A stretch of DNA of 64,000 bases, from NCBI GenBank assembly GCA_900230115.1, contig LT907983.1, forward strand, positions 806,001 through 870,000, in the 5' to 3' direction. Under the pieces are notes generated by a model, which did not search any database, was not told the DNA's origin, and saw nothing but the letters and a program-made list of their open reading frames with translations. Made by a program: the position numbers and the translations under genes. The DNA comes from Spirosomataceae bacterium TFI 002. Its GTDB lineage: Bacteria; Bacteroidota; Bacteroidia; Cytophagales; Spirosomataceae. Shown here one piece after another: positions 1 through 8,001 of the stretch; the stretch's first letter is position 1; every line of letters begins with the position of its first letter.

Positions 1-91
1 TATAACGAAAGCTACCATAAAGTCGGTTGCAAGGACAGTTAAGTAGAATAGTGGGAAACTCGAATTACATACTATACGAGGATAGAAAGAC

Positions 92-325
92 ATGCGTAAA
101 TACGAGGTACGAGGGAGAGTAGAGATTTCCTTAACAGAAAGAGCTTTCTACGACTCAGTGTTGAGGAATCGCCCACAATTATTTGATTCTAGCCCTATTT
201 ACAAACCAGAAGCCCTTCATCACCTCCTAAAAGCCAATGGTGCAAAAGTGACAAGCTCCAACTTTGGAAAGATGGAGCTTGTCTATTCGATTACATACTG
301 TGCCTCATTAACCACCTATCAATAA
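92..325 (+). CDS. doubtful 77-residue hypothetical ORF
   Basis: An open frame of 77 codons with no recognised domain, signal peptide or membrane segment. Its last third runs straight through a perfect 11-bp inverted repeat (250-260 and 273-283), which argues that this is an intergenic hairpin region rather than coding sequence. The upstream 91 bases show no clear promoter or ribosome site. It is listed only because nothing else occupies the left edge; most likely not a gene. Confidence 0.15.
   Translation: MRKYEVRGRVEISLTERAFYDSVLRNRPQLFDSSPIYKPEALHHLLKANGAKVTSSNFGKMELVYSITYCASLTTYQ
250..283. terminator. 11-bp stem hairpin downstream of the beta-helix gene
   Basis: A perfect inverted repeat with 11-bp arms and a 12-nt loop, about 50 nt past the stop codon of the minus-strand gene that ends at 334. 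There is no long T tract on either side, so it would be a weak intrinsic terminator or an RNA-stabilising 3' hairpin. It could also serve a plus-strand transcript entering from outside the window. Confidence 0.45.
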
Positions 326-333
326 CCAAAAAC

Positions 334-3300
334 CTAATTACATCCACCAATAACAGCTTTAAACACCGCTCCTGATTTGACTTCAAAGCCTGGTAAGAGT
401 TCCGTAGAAGTACCAGAACTATAGATAGTACTGATAGGAGAATTGACTAATTGCGTGGATTGAATAAGCGAATTGGTATGGTATTGCTTGTTGATATAAA
501 GTGTTCCACCTATTGAATTTCCATTTGCGATACTGTAATCATTGGCACAGTTAATTCCGTACTCAAATGCTCCTAGATCCGCTCCTGCTCCTAGCGGTCT
601 TGCCTTGCCGTCGATGTCAAATGAAGGGTGATTGGTCGATTGGATATTGTCTATCGCTGGAGATCCAGCCTTTAGATGAAGATCAGATGGAGCGTTAAAA
701 AATAAAGGGTCAACATTGGAATTAGATGTTCCTGGGTAGGTCACACTTGGTGTATATTCAACGATGCTATGAGTAACCAAACCCGTAGCCGAACTAATCA
801 ACCTAATGGGTAAACCATTTGTACTATTTGTGAAATTATTACCCCAAAGGACAGAGGCATATAATTTCAGTTCTCCATGGCTGCCAAAGTAAACCTGACC
901 AGATCCATTTTGTGCCTTATTACCACTGAAACTACAGAACTCAATAGACATGTCACTTGGAACACTTCCAGAGTTTAGGATTGCCCCACCATTGCTTGTG
1001 GCTGTATTGCTGATAAAGGAGGAGTTGATGATTGACGTTACCGAATTGTAATTATTAAGAGCTCCACCGCTGGCAATCGCCGTATTGTTGATAAACTGAC
1101 ATCCGTCAATTTCTAAATCTGTACAGTAGTCAGAAGCCATAGCACCTCCAGAAACTGCAGAGCTTGGATTTGTATTATTGATAAAAGCACAATTCTCAAA
1201 TCGAGCATTTGAATATGAATTGTGTACAGCACCACCACGATCACCAATATTATCAATAAATATACAATTCTTAATGGTAGGGTGTGTTTGGAGATTGTGC
1301 ATACCACCTGCTCTAGCAGCACCATTTCCTTTGGTGATAATGAAACCATCAAGAATGTCGTCACGATCTAAGCCTGACTGATTATAAATAACTGACCATG
1401 AGTCATCTGTAACATCCGATGGTGTTTGTGCTATATCCCCGCTCAATATAGATGGGTACAGATCAAAGTTTCTCACTCCCGGCCCAGCATTGATATGAAC
1501 ACCTTGAAAGCCACCCATAATAACTACACCTGGCTTCATGTTAAACGATGCTCCTTTATCATTGTTGGTATACCCTATTCCCATATCTGGATAGTACGTA
1601 CCGCCAGCTACAAATATAGTGTCGTTTTGAATAGCCGCAGATAGTGCATCTTGTAATGAAATGTAGGCATTGTCCCAGTCGGAGCCATCATTGAGTCCAC
1701 TTGTTGCTTCATTGTCAACATATATCTGTGGTGGACTATCTCTTTGTAGTTCGTAGGCACCCATATCGACCGTCATACTGTTGAAAATACGTGGATTGCC
1801 ATCAAGATCTGTCGTCACACCTGCAGGTATGCTATCATTGTGACCTGCATTAACTCCAGGTGAAGGGAATTGTAAGCGAAGGTCTCCACTACCACCATAG
1901 CCAATAGGAGGTTGATCGATAAAAAGCGGGTCCGTTGCGAGATTTCCTGTACCAGCATAACCGCCTTGAACGATGGAATGGTTAACTGTTGAAACAGCGT
2001 AGAAATCTTTGATTTCTGAACTATTACCCCAAAATATGGAATTTGTGATGTTTACTTCACCGAAAATATTATAAACTCCGCCCGCTGTAGAAGGAGAACT
2101 TCCATCCGCCCTATTACCAGAGAAAGTACTATTATAGATTCTACTAATACCACCTGAATTCAATACGGCACCACCATTTCCAGGTGTCCAATTATTGGAA
2201 AAGGAACTGTTGACAATATCCATTATTGAATTAAAACTAAAAATTGCACCAGCACTTTCATTAGCTCTATTGTTAGAGAAGATACAAGCTTCAATCTCAA
2301 CGCTATCGCAAATGTCATTATTTATAGCCCCTCCTCTACCATAACCTGGAGCATAATTATTGATGAAAAAACAATTTTCAAATCGAACATTGGACTTGGA
2401 ATTAAATACAGCTCCTCCAGCATCACCCCTATTATCAAAAAAAATACAGTTTTTAATGGTTGGATGAGTTCGATCATTTGTCATTCCTCCCGCTCTATCT
2501 TTATAAAACCAACCATGGCCAAGAGTAATGATAAATCCATCTAGTTGGTCGTCTCGGTCTAGGCCTGGTTCATTAAAAATTACTGAATAGGAATTATCAT
2601 AATCGATTGATGGAGTTTGTAAGATATCACCACTTAAAATAGAAGGAAAAAGTCCTAAGTCTCTGACACCAGGACCACCATTGACATGAACTCCTTCAAA
2701 ACCACCCATAATAACTAAGTCGGGCTTCATTTGAAATGATGCCCAATCGTCATCATCTGTAACATTTGAACCTATATCAGGATAGTAAGTCCCGCCAGCA
2801 ACAAATATTGTATCGTGGGGGATAGCCTCCCAAAGGGCATCTTGCAATGCAATAAATGCATTGTCCCAGTCTAAGCCATTGTTTGCCCCGCTAGTAGCTG
2901 AAACGTCCACATACAAGCGATTGGAACCATTCCTTTGAAGCTCATAAGGACCTAGGTCTACTATACCGCTATTAAAGATTCGAGGTTTGCCGTCGAAGTC
3001 TGTAGTTATTCCTACTGGTATGCCGCTATTATTGCCAGAATTAACTCCTGGCGAACTAAATGGCAAGCGTAAGTTACCCGTAATGCCCAAGCCTACCACT
3101 GGCTGTTCAATAAAAAGTGGGTCTATTGCACTGTTACTAGTACCTGCATATCCACCTTCTACAATAGAGTAACTCACAGTTGGGCTACTCGATACATTTC
3201 TAATTTCGCTACTATTTCCCCAGAAAATGCTATTTGTTATGATTGGAGAAGCATTATAATTTTCAATTCCACCTCCGGAGACTCCTGCATTATTACCTGA

Positions 3301-4317
3301 AAAAGAACAGTTAACAATTACGGGCGAAGAGGACTCATTATATATGCCACCTCCCGCATTTGCTTCATTACCTAAAAAAGTACAATTTGTCAATTGTGGA
3401 TATGTTCCATTGTTATTACCAACATTTGTCACTCCTCCACCATTTATAGCCTTATTGCCTAGAAAACTGCAATTAGTAATGCTTGTACTGGCATTATCAT
3501 TTAATATCCCTCCGCCAAGATTAGAGGATTTGTTTTGCATGAACGAACAACTCTCAATTTTAGTGGCGGACAATGTGTTATACAATCCACTGCCTCCAAG
3601 GGCTGACGTATTGTTCTTAAATGAACAATTATTAACCTTAGGAGAACAGGAATCATTATACATTCCGGCTCCAAGACTATTTGCTCCATTTGCCGCATCC
3701 GCATTTCCTCTTGTTATAGTAAATCCATCGATAATAGCTGTATTATCTAGCCCATTGCCAGAGTTGAAAATAACATGATAGCAGTTGTCCGTACTGTCTA
3801 ATGGAGTACCTATATCACCGCTAAGAACTGTTGTATTGGCAGACCAGTTTCTTTGCGATAACATTGTCTCCGATCCGTTGAATCCACCGTAGATTGCCAC
3901 GTTGTTTTTCATTATATAAGAGTCCGTACGAGATGTTCCAGGGTAATAGGTGCCTGCTGCTACCCATACTTCAGTTGTGCCTGAGGCGTCAATCATCGCT
4001 TGCAAATCAGCCGAGGCATTCGCCCATGAGGAACCATCGCCAGTTCCCGAGGCAATCGGTTTTACATATTTAATACTCGTCATAGAACGACCACCATGCA
4101 ATTCCTTTTGAAATGACGCATCTATGAAAGCAGTGGAGTCATCTCTCACAGCCAAGGAAGCTTTTTTCGAAAACTCATTCCCTAGTCCAACGGAAACCCC
4201 ACAGAAAAAAAGGAGAAAAGTAAAGGCTGTAGCCCAGGCAGTTTTGCAAAAAACATTAGACTTTAACTTAGTAAACGGCTGAGGATTTGAAAGGTAAGTA
4301 TTTGGTATCTGGTTCAT
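334..4317 (-). CDS. secreted right-handed beta-helix repeat protein with C-terminal Gly-Cys (3-coathanger type) domain
   Basis: A 1327-residue exported protein. Residues about 28-46 form a hydrophobic export segment. The body consists of three homologous units of about 400 residues. Each begins with a 'DGSxWxNAxxxLQdAl...VAAGTYYPG/D'-like segment and continues with short Asn/Gly-rich rungs of the type 'nCsFxxNxAxxGGgixN', typical of the pectate-lyase-like parallel beta-helix and choice-of-anchor families. The last ~70 residues, ending GFEVKSGAVFKAVIGGCN, match the C-terminal module called '3-coathanger stack', which ends in Gly-Cys near the terminus and is seen on secreted Bacteroidota proteins. 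The M36 protease at 10170-13550 carries the same tail. No catalytic residues were recognised; an adhesin or surface structural role is inferred. The most plausible promoter (4814-4821) lies ~500 bp upstream. Confidence 0.88.
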   Translation of the reverse strand: MNQIPNTYLSNPQPFTKLKSNVFCKTAWATAFTFLLFFCGVSVGLGNEFSKKASLAVRDDSTAFIDASFQKELHGGRSMTSIKYVKPIASGTGDGSSWANASADLQAMIDASGTTEVWVAAGTYYPGTSRTDSYIMKNNVAIYGGFNGSETMLSQRNWSANTTVLSGDIGTPLDSTDNCYHVIFNSGNGLDNTAIIDGFTITRGNADAANGANSLGAGMYNDSCSPKVNNCSFKNNTSALGGSGLYNTLSATKIESCSFMQNKSSNLGGGILNDNASTSITNCSFLGNKAINGGGVTNVGNNNGTYPQLTNCTFLGNEANAGGGIYNESSSPVIVNCSFSGNNAGVSGGGIENYNASPIITNSIFWGNSSEIRNVSSSPTVSYSIVEGGYAGTSNSAIDPLFIEQPVVGLGITGNLRLPFSSPGVNSGNNSGIPVGITTDFDGKPRIFNSGIVDLGPYELQRNGSNRLYVDVSATSGANNGLDWDNAFIALQDALWEAIPHDTIFVAGGTYYPDIGSNVTDDDDWASFQMKPDLVIMGGFEGVHVNGGPGVRDLGLFPSILSGDILQTPSIDYDNSYSVIFNEPGLDRDDQLDGFIITLGHGWFYKDRAGGMTNDRTHPTIKNCIFFDNRGDAGGAVFNSKSNVRFENCFFINNYAPGYGRGGAINNDICDSVEIEACIFSNNRANESAGAIFSFNSIMDIVNSSFSNNWTPGNGGAVLNSGGISRIYNSTFSGNRADGSSPSTAGGVYNIFGEVNITNSIFWGNSSEIKDFYAVSTVNHSIVQGGYAGTGNLATDPLFIDQPPIGYGGSGDLRLQFPSPGVNAGHNDSIPAGVTTDLDGNPRIFNSMTVDMGAYELQRDSPPQIYVDNEATSGLNDGSDWDNAYISLQDALSAAIQNDTIFVAGGTYYPDMGIGYTNNDKGASFNMKPGVVIMGGFQGVHINAGPGVRNFDLYPSILSGDIAQTPSDVTDDSWSVIYNQSGLDRDDILDGFIITKGNGAARAGGMHNLQTHPTIKNCIFIDNIGDRGGAVHNSYSNARFENCAFINNTNPSSAVSGGAMASDYCTDLEIDGCQFINNTAIASGGALNNYNSVTSIINSSFISNTATSNGGAILNSGSVPSDMSIEFCSFSGNKAQNGSGQVYFGSHGELKLYASVLWGNNFTNSTNGLPIRLISSATGLVTHSIVEYTPSVTYPGTSNSNVDPLFFNAPSDLHLKAGSPAIDNIQSTNHPSFDIDGKARPLGAGADLGAFEYGINCANDYSIANGNSIGGTLYINKQYHTNSLIQSTQLVNSPISTIYSSGTSTELLPGFEVKSGAVFKAVIGGCN
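540..4090 (-). repeat. three ~1.2-kb internal repeats in the beta-helix gene
   Basis: The coding sequence is a tandem triplication. The unit boundary motif (YVD-x-ATSG-x-N/D-G-x-DWDNA in units 2 and 3, YVKPIASGTGDGSSWANA in unit 1) recurs near 4075, 2925 and 1730 on the minus strand, giving a period of about 1.2 kb. Units 2 and 3 are clearly closer to each other, with long stretches alike even at DNA level (for example around 1600 and 2790). This points to a later duplication of one unit. Confidence 0.75.
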
Positions 4318-4428
4318 TTTTTCATGGTTTAAGTTCCCACTAAACTTGGGCTCTATGGATGAAAGATTTTCATTTCATCATTAGATTAATTCATGTGAAG
4401 TAAAATTAGGGAAGCTTTTAACCTCAAA

Positions 4429-4466
4429 ATAGGACAAACTGTGCAAATCATAGGACAAACTGTGCA
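4429..4466. repeat. 17-bp direct repeat, period 21
   Basis: The 17-mer ataggacaaactgtgca occurs at 4429-4445 and again at 4450-4466, separated by 4 bases. No function is evident. It lies between the beta-helix gene and its likely promoter, so it would be in the 5' untranslated leader if that promoter is used. Confidence 0.7.
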
Positions 4467-4789
4467 TTTGGGATTTGGAAGTACTGATTTCTAAGGGTTT
4501 GGACATCAATGTCATGAAAGGAAAACTTACTGTTCTGACCACTGCTTTGGTTACAAAAAACCAAAGTGCTGAATAAGACTTGATTTCGTATTTTGATTTC
4601 ATTGATCTATGTTTCGGTTTGCGAATGATTGTAAACTCTATAGCCCAAAATAAGAACTGTGGCAATGAAACCACAACCATTTTGCTTATGACAAAAGTTC
4701 TCATGATATTTCCTTTTCTAGAAATACCTAATAATATGAGCTTTAAGACAGGAAAATTAACCAAACCCTCATAGGTAGACAAAAAGCAA

Positions 4790-4821
4790 ATCCAATTTTT
4801 AGCGAGCGGTAAACAAATTTA
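4790..4821 (-). promoter_or_regulatory. TAnnTTTG promoter and conserved leader block (copy 1)
   Basis: Read on the minus strand, TAAATTTG (4821-4814) fits the Bacteroidota -7 box TAnnTTTG. It is followed directly by TTTACCGCTCGCTAAAAATT (4813-4794). The whole 32-nt block recurs at 13594-13626 with only two substitutions and a 1-nt indel. No matching -33 TTTG at the usual spacing was found. It points toward the beta-helix gene, whose start is about 500 bp away. Confidence 0.55.
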
Positions 4822-5143
4822 GACTGACAAAAAGTCTTGTATCGTATTCTCAAACCTTGGAGATTTGGTATATATACAGATGCTTTTGATTTCTTTTCAT
4901 GGTTGTCTGTAGCAAGAGAATTCCATTAAACTTGGGAATTCTAAAATAGATTCATTGATTGCCAATATGAATTACTAGTTCATCGGTCTTACTTCTAGAT
5001 ATTGCTTACCAGTGTTAATTGTATTCACTTTCTGTATTATTACTTCTTTTGAAAGGCTAGAGCCCATTTACTCTTCACAAAGTGAAAGCTTAGGTGATAA
5101 AATCACCACATTTGGAAATCGAAAAGTAATTCTTTAACATGCC

Positions 5144-5163
5144 AGAGGCTCTTTATCGCCTCT
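5144..5163. terminator. weak hairpin downstream of the SRPBCC gene
   Basis: Inverted repeat AGAGGC (5144-5149) and GCCTCT (5158-5163) around an 8-nt loop, ~50 nt beyond the stop codon of the minus-strand SRPBCC gene. There is no T tract. It may be a 3' stabiliser or weak terminator. Confidence 0.3.
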
Positions 5164-5213
5164 CCAAAGCTGATAGCCTAGGAAAGCCAGTTTTCATTTC
5201 ATTATAATTCTTT

Positions 5214-5693
5214 TTACTTCAGAATCGAACGCAATATTTTAACCCATAAATTCCATTTTGTCTTCAGATTGGATTGCATAAGTTGGTTCTCTACTTTGTC
5301 AAAAGCGTCTTCAACTAAGGCATCATGCAGCCATCTTATTGCAAATAACCACTTTAGTGTTCCTAAACCTGATGTTGTCATTGTAATTGAATGCTTGATT
5401 TCTGTAGTTTCAAAGTTCAAATCAAATATTTCAAATTTGTGAGTTCCATTGAACCCATTTGGTTTCAAAAACTTGAATTCAATATGGGTTTCAGGATTAT
5501 AGTCTATAATCTCATAACGTATGGGACCATGTCCTCCATTTGAACCTATTTCGAGTCCATTTCGAAATCTCATTGGAGGCCAATTCTCAACAGGCCAAAT
5601 CATATCAGATTTTGATGAAAGGGTGTTGAAAAGCTCCAGAACATTGCTGATTGGTTTTCTAATTTTCCTTCTGTGAATATTTTGAACATTCAT
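5214..5693 (-). CDS. SRPBCC-family (polyketide cyclase-like) protein
   Basis: About 159 residues starting at the internal ATG (5693). The longer frame to 5738 would add 15 residues that do not resemble the family. The pattern is that of START/Bet v1-like SRPBCC proteins: an N-terminal strand with 'RKIRKPISNVLELFNTLSSKSDMIWPVENWPPMRF', a central 'GHGPIRYEIIDYNPETHIEFKF'-type strand pair, and a long C-terminal helix containing WLHDALVEDAFDKVE. These proteins bind hydrophobic ligands in a cavity; the ligand here is unknown. It stands alone, with ~200 bp gaps on both sides. Confidence 0.75.
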   Translation of the reverse strand: MNVQNIHRRKIRKPISNVLELFNTLSSKSDMIWPVENWPPMRFRNGLEIGSNGGHGPIRYEIIDYNPETHIEFKFLKPNGFNGTHKFEIFDLNFETTEIKHSITMTTSGLGTLKWLFAIRWLHDALVEDAFDKVENQLMQSNLKTKWNLWVKILRSILK

Positions 5694-5948
5694 TTTGTTT
5701 AATTGGCCACTTACATTAAAATAGACGCAAATCAACACCTTCTTTGAATTGAAAGCCTAATTTTAAACAGATAAAAATACCCATTTATAAGCTTTAAGGT
5801 AGAGTTGAGTAGATTTTTTTGAATAGAAAGGGATAAACTTAGCCACTATTTACAGCTAAGGAAAGGCGAATCTTTTGCCAGGCCAGAGGCCTTTTAATGT
5901 ATCTCCCCTTTCATTCGTTTTTGATGCTTACGGTAAGCTAATGTTGTT

Positions 5949-7412
5949 TTACTTCTTTTTCAAATACAAAACAGATGCTCCTGTAAAAGGTGCAACTATG
6001 GGTATATAGGTACCGCCTTTAAGAGTTTCGGTGCCTTTGATAGTTCTGTTAAGAACCGGAAAAAACCATTCAACGTCAAATTCTACATTTGCATTTCTCA
6101 AGTCTAGCGTGCCAGTGCCTTCGGGTAAATACACAACATACTCTTCGCCTGGCTTGGCAAGACAAAACCTTGTAGAACAGAGCTGGTCTTGGGGTGTCAT
6201 ATTTGCCAAATCTATGCGATTGGCCAATGCATGAATATCTCCCATACTTTTGCGTAATGGCTCATAATCGGGATGATCTGCATCGTTTTTTGTTACTCCG
6301 CCAATGTAATATATTTCAGGACTTTTTTGTCTATTGTAGTGTCCTGCTAGTGGCACCCAAGAATCCATAAAAATAGGATTATGACCTCGCACGAAAGATT
6401 TCCACGCCCACATATAAGTACCCCAGTGGCCTCCCAAGTGATCAGTATCCAGAATAACTACTTTTTCGCCAGTATTGGCTGGGGGATCATTTTTGTAATC
6501 TTGAATAAAATCAGTGCCCTTGTACATCCACGAAATGGGCTCAGGAGTGGGTGATATCCAATCTGCAGGACTTTCCCATAAGTCGTCATTAAACATTGGT
6601 GGGCTCACCACCACAGAAGGCGTCATGCCAACGGGGTGCTGATGGGGCATATTTTTTTCAATTGCCTTCACCAAATTTATCATGTGGTATTGCCACTCTT
6701 TGGTGCCACCTTCGTTAATAATTTCGTAAAGTACATTATCAAGATCGTTTACGGTTTCAATCACTTTTTTCACGTAAGCTTCCTGATGTTTGAGCACATC
6801 TCCATTATTTACCGAATGTAAAGTGCCCATTTTTTCTTCATCAAAACCATTATTTTTCACTGATTTCCCTATACCATTGATATTGTTGGCAGGATTGAGC
6901 GGATGAAATACCCAAGGATCGCTACCAGGTGTATCTAGTCGGTTTTGACTCCATCCCTGAAATAGCATAACCGAAACATAAATTCCCAGATCTCCTGCTT
7001 CTTTTATTCGGGTGAGAAGGCGATTGAAATAGGCTTCGTTCCATTGCGAAAGATCATAAAATTCTTTACCATTTCTTACAACTGTTTTGTAAGGCAAAGG
7101 CGAAAAAAGTACTTCATCGCTAGTCCAAGAGGCATTTTTGGAATGCTCCCAAGTCCATTGTCTTATGAAATTGTGATTGTGCTCTTTTAGCATTTTTAAG
7201 TAGGCATCATAATCAAAAAGTGCTTCGTCGGGAGTTCTACTTTCCTGAAAATTCGCCCAAGTATGCGAGCCAGTTAATAAAATTGCTTTACCAGAATTAT
7301 TGGTAAAATATCGGCCGTTTTCTGGGTGCACCCTTAATGGACCATCCATTTGTTGTGCGGCGATGGGAAATGATGCAAAAAACAAGAGTATTACTGGAAT
7401 AATTCTTTTCAT
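5949..7412 (-). CDS. secreted TIM-barrel glycoside hydrolase (DUF4038/GH140-like)
   Basis: 487 residues with a clear signal peptide (MKRIIPVILLFFASFPIAAQ). The N-terminus 'GPLRVHPENGRYFTNNSGKAILLTGSHTW' and the barrel segments resemble DUF4038/cellulase-like clan-A hydrolases. Asn233-Glu234 in YEIINEGG is the likely acid/base dyad after strand 4. 'VVILDTDHLGG' marks a later barrel strand but contains Asp, not a clear Glu nucleophile. Residues ~405-487 form a beta-sandwich like the putative collagen-binding domain that follows DUF4038 barrels. GH140 members are apiosidases acting on pectin, but substrate cannot be read from sequence. It is monocistronic. Confidence 0.75.
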   Translation of the reverse strand: MKRIIPVILLFFASFPIAAQQMDGPLRVHPENGRYFTNNSGKAILLTGSHTWANFQESRTPDEALFDYDAYLKMLKEHNHNFIRQWTWEHSKNASWTSDEVLFSPLPYKTVVRNGKEFYDLSQWNEAYFNRLLTRIKEAGDLGIYVSVMLFQGWSQNRLDTPGSDPWVFHPLNPANNINGIGKSVKNNGFDEEKMGTLHSVNNGDVLKHQEAYVKKVIETVNDLDNVLYEIINEGGTKEWQYHMINLVKAIEKNMPHQHPVGMTPSVVVSPPMFNDDLWESPADWISPTPEPISWMYKGTDFIQDYKNDPPANTGEKVVILDTDHLGGHWGTYMWAWKSFVRGHNPIFMDSWVPLAGHYNRQKSPEIYYIGGVTKNDADHPDYEPLRKSMGDIHALANRIDLANMTPQDQLCSTRFCLAKPGEEYVVYLPEGTGTLDLRNANVEFDVEWFFPVLNRTIKGTETLKGGTYIPIVAPFTGASVLYLKKK

Positions 7413-8001
7413 ATATGAGCGGTTCGTTGGATCAATTTACACCTTTTAAAGGAATTAAACCTGAATTATAATATGTGGTGAATTCTTGGGTTCAAGTTAT
7501 CATTTTCAGGTTGTGCGAACTGAGGATTAAGTATCAAGGGATGAGAGCAACTAAATTGTGAAATCGGGGATATCACAATTTGGGAAAATATCAACAAACT
7601 ACATCATTCCGTGAACATGTAGTTAAGGATAAATATTTCAACAATATTTATCTGATTCTTTGGTAATATTCTAATTTATTTTTAGTCATATTCTACCCGC
7701 TCACAACTTAGAATATCGTCATTTAATTTAAAGGGGAAATGCCTATTTTTAAACGTGAGAACACCATTCACCTGCTTTTCAACTTCCCTTTTACCTCGTT
7801 CAATAATTTGTATAAAACCAGAAAAAGGCGTTTTTACATGAGCAGTTGTCAGACTAAATTCGACCATATTTTAGTGTACTTAGATTGGTAAGTTAAGATC
7901 TAATAAGTTCCATGAGATTTCTCATAGAATACCAATGTATTCGGTCATTTTTTATGAAGTAATTGTTAATGATATTCAGTTATTAAATAATCAAACACAT
8001 C
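7413..8001. other. 589-bp intergenic region between divergent genes
   Basis: It separates the minus-strand glycosidase from the plus-strand lipoprotein and should hold both promoters, but no convincing TAnnTTTG box with a -33 partner was picked out. It contains one possible small minus-strand ORF (7682-7867, listed separately). Otherwise it is AT-rich with no strong inverted repeats. Confidence 0.4.
7682..7867 (-). CDS. possible 61-residue hypothetical protein
   Basis: An ATG-initiated frame preceded by an A-rich stretch. The composition is protein-like, with alternating hydrophobic and charged residues that suggest a small beta-rich soluble protein. There is no signal peptide, membrane segment or recognised family. 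It lies alone in a 589-bp gap between divergent genes. Conservation in a related genome would decide whether it is real. Confidence 0.3.
   Translation of the reverse strand: MVEFSLTTAHVKTPFSGFIQIIERGKREVEKQVNGVLTFKNRHFPFKLNDDILSCERVEYD

Larger units (their letters stand above)
4318..5213. other. 896-bp intergenic region with a promoter copy and degenerate repeats
   Basis: No convincing gene. A 133-codon minus-strand frame (4381-4782) starts with TTG, has no recognisable domain and is interrupted by a tandem repeat, so it is not called. The region holds a TAnnTTTG promoter plus leader block (4790-4821), a 17-bp direct repeat (4429-4466), a hairpin (5144-5163), and a weak second copy of the sequence just upstream of the beta-helix start: a 'tttcatggtt...taaacttggg' pattern near 4318-4350 and again near 4896-4940. 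The last suggests a small duplication of the leader region. Confidence 0.5.

Noticed and set aside
3344-3778. 144-codon plus-strand frame inside the beta-helix gene
   Set aside because: Antisense shadow of the Asn/Gly-rich repeats; Pro/Leu-rich with no family pattern.
4381-4782. 133-codon minus-strand frame in the gap before the beta-helix gene
   Set aside because: TTG start, no domain, poor composition, and it contains a tandem DNA repeat; more likely leader or intergenic DNA.
4318-5213. Possible CRISPR-like repeat array
   Set aside because: Only two copies of a 17-mer with a 4-nt gap; no array structure and no cas genes in the window.
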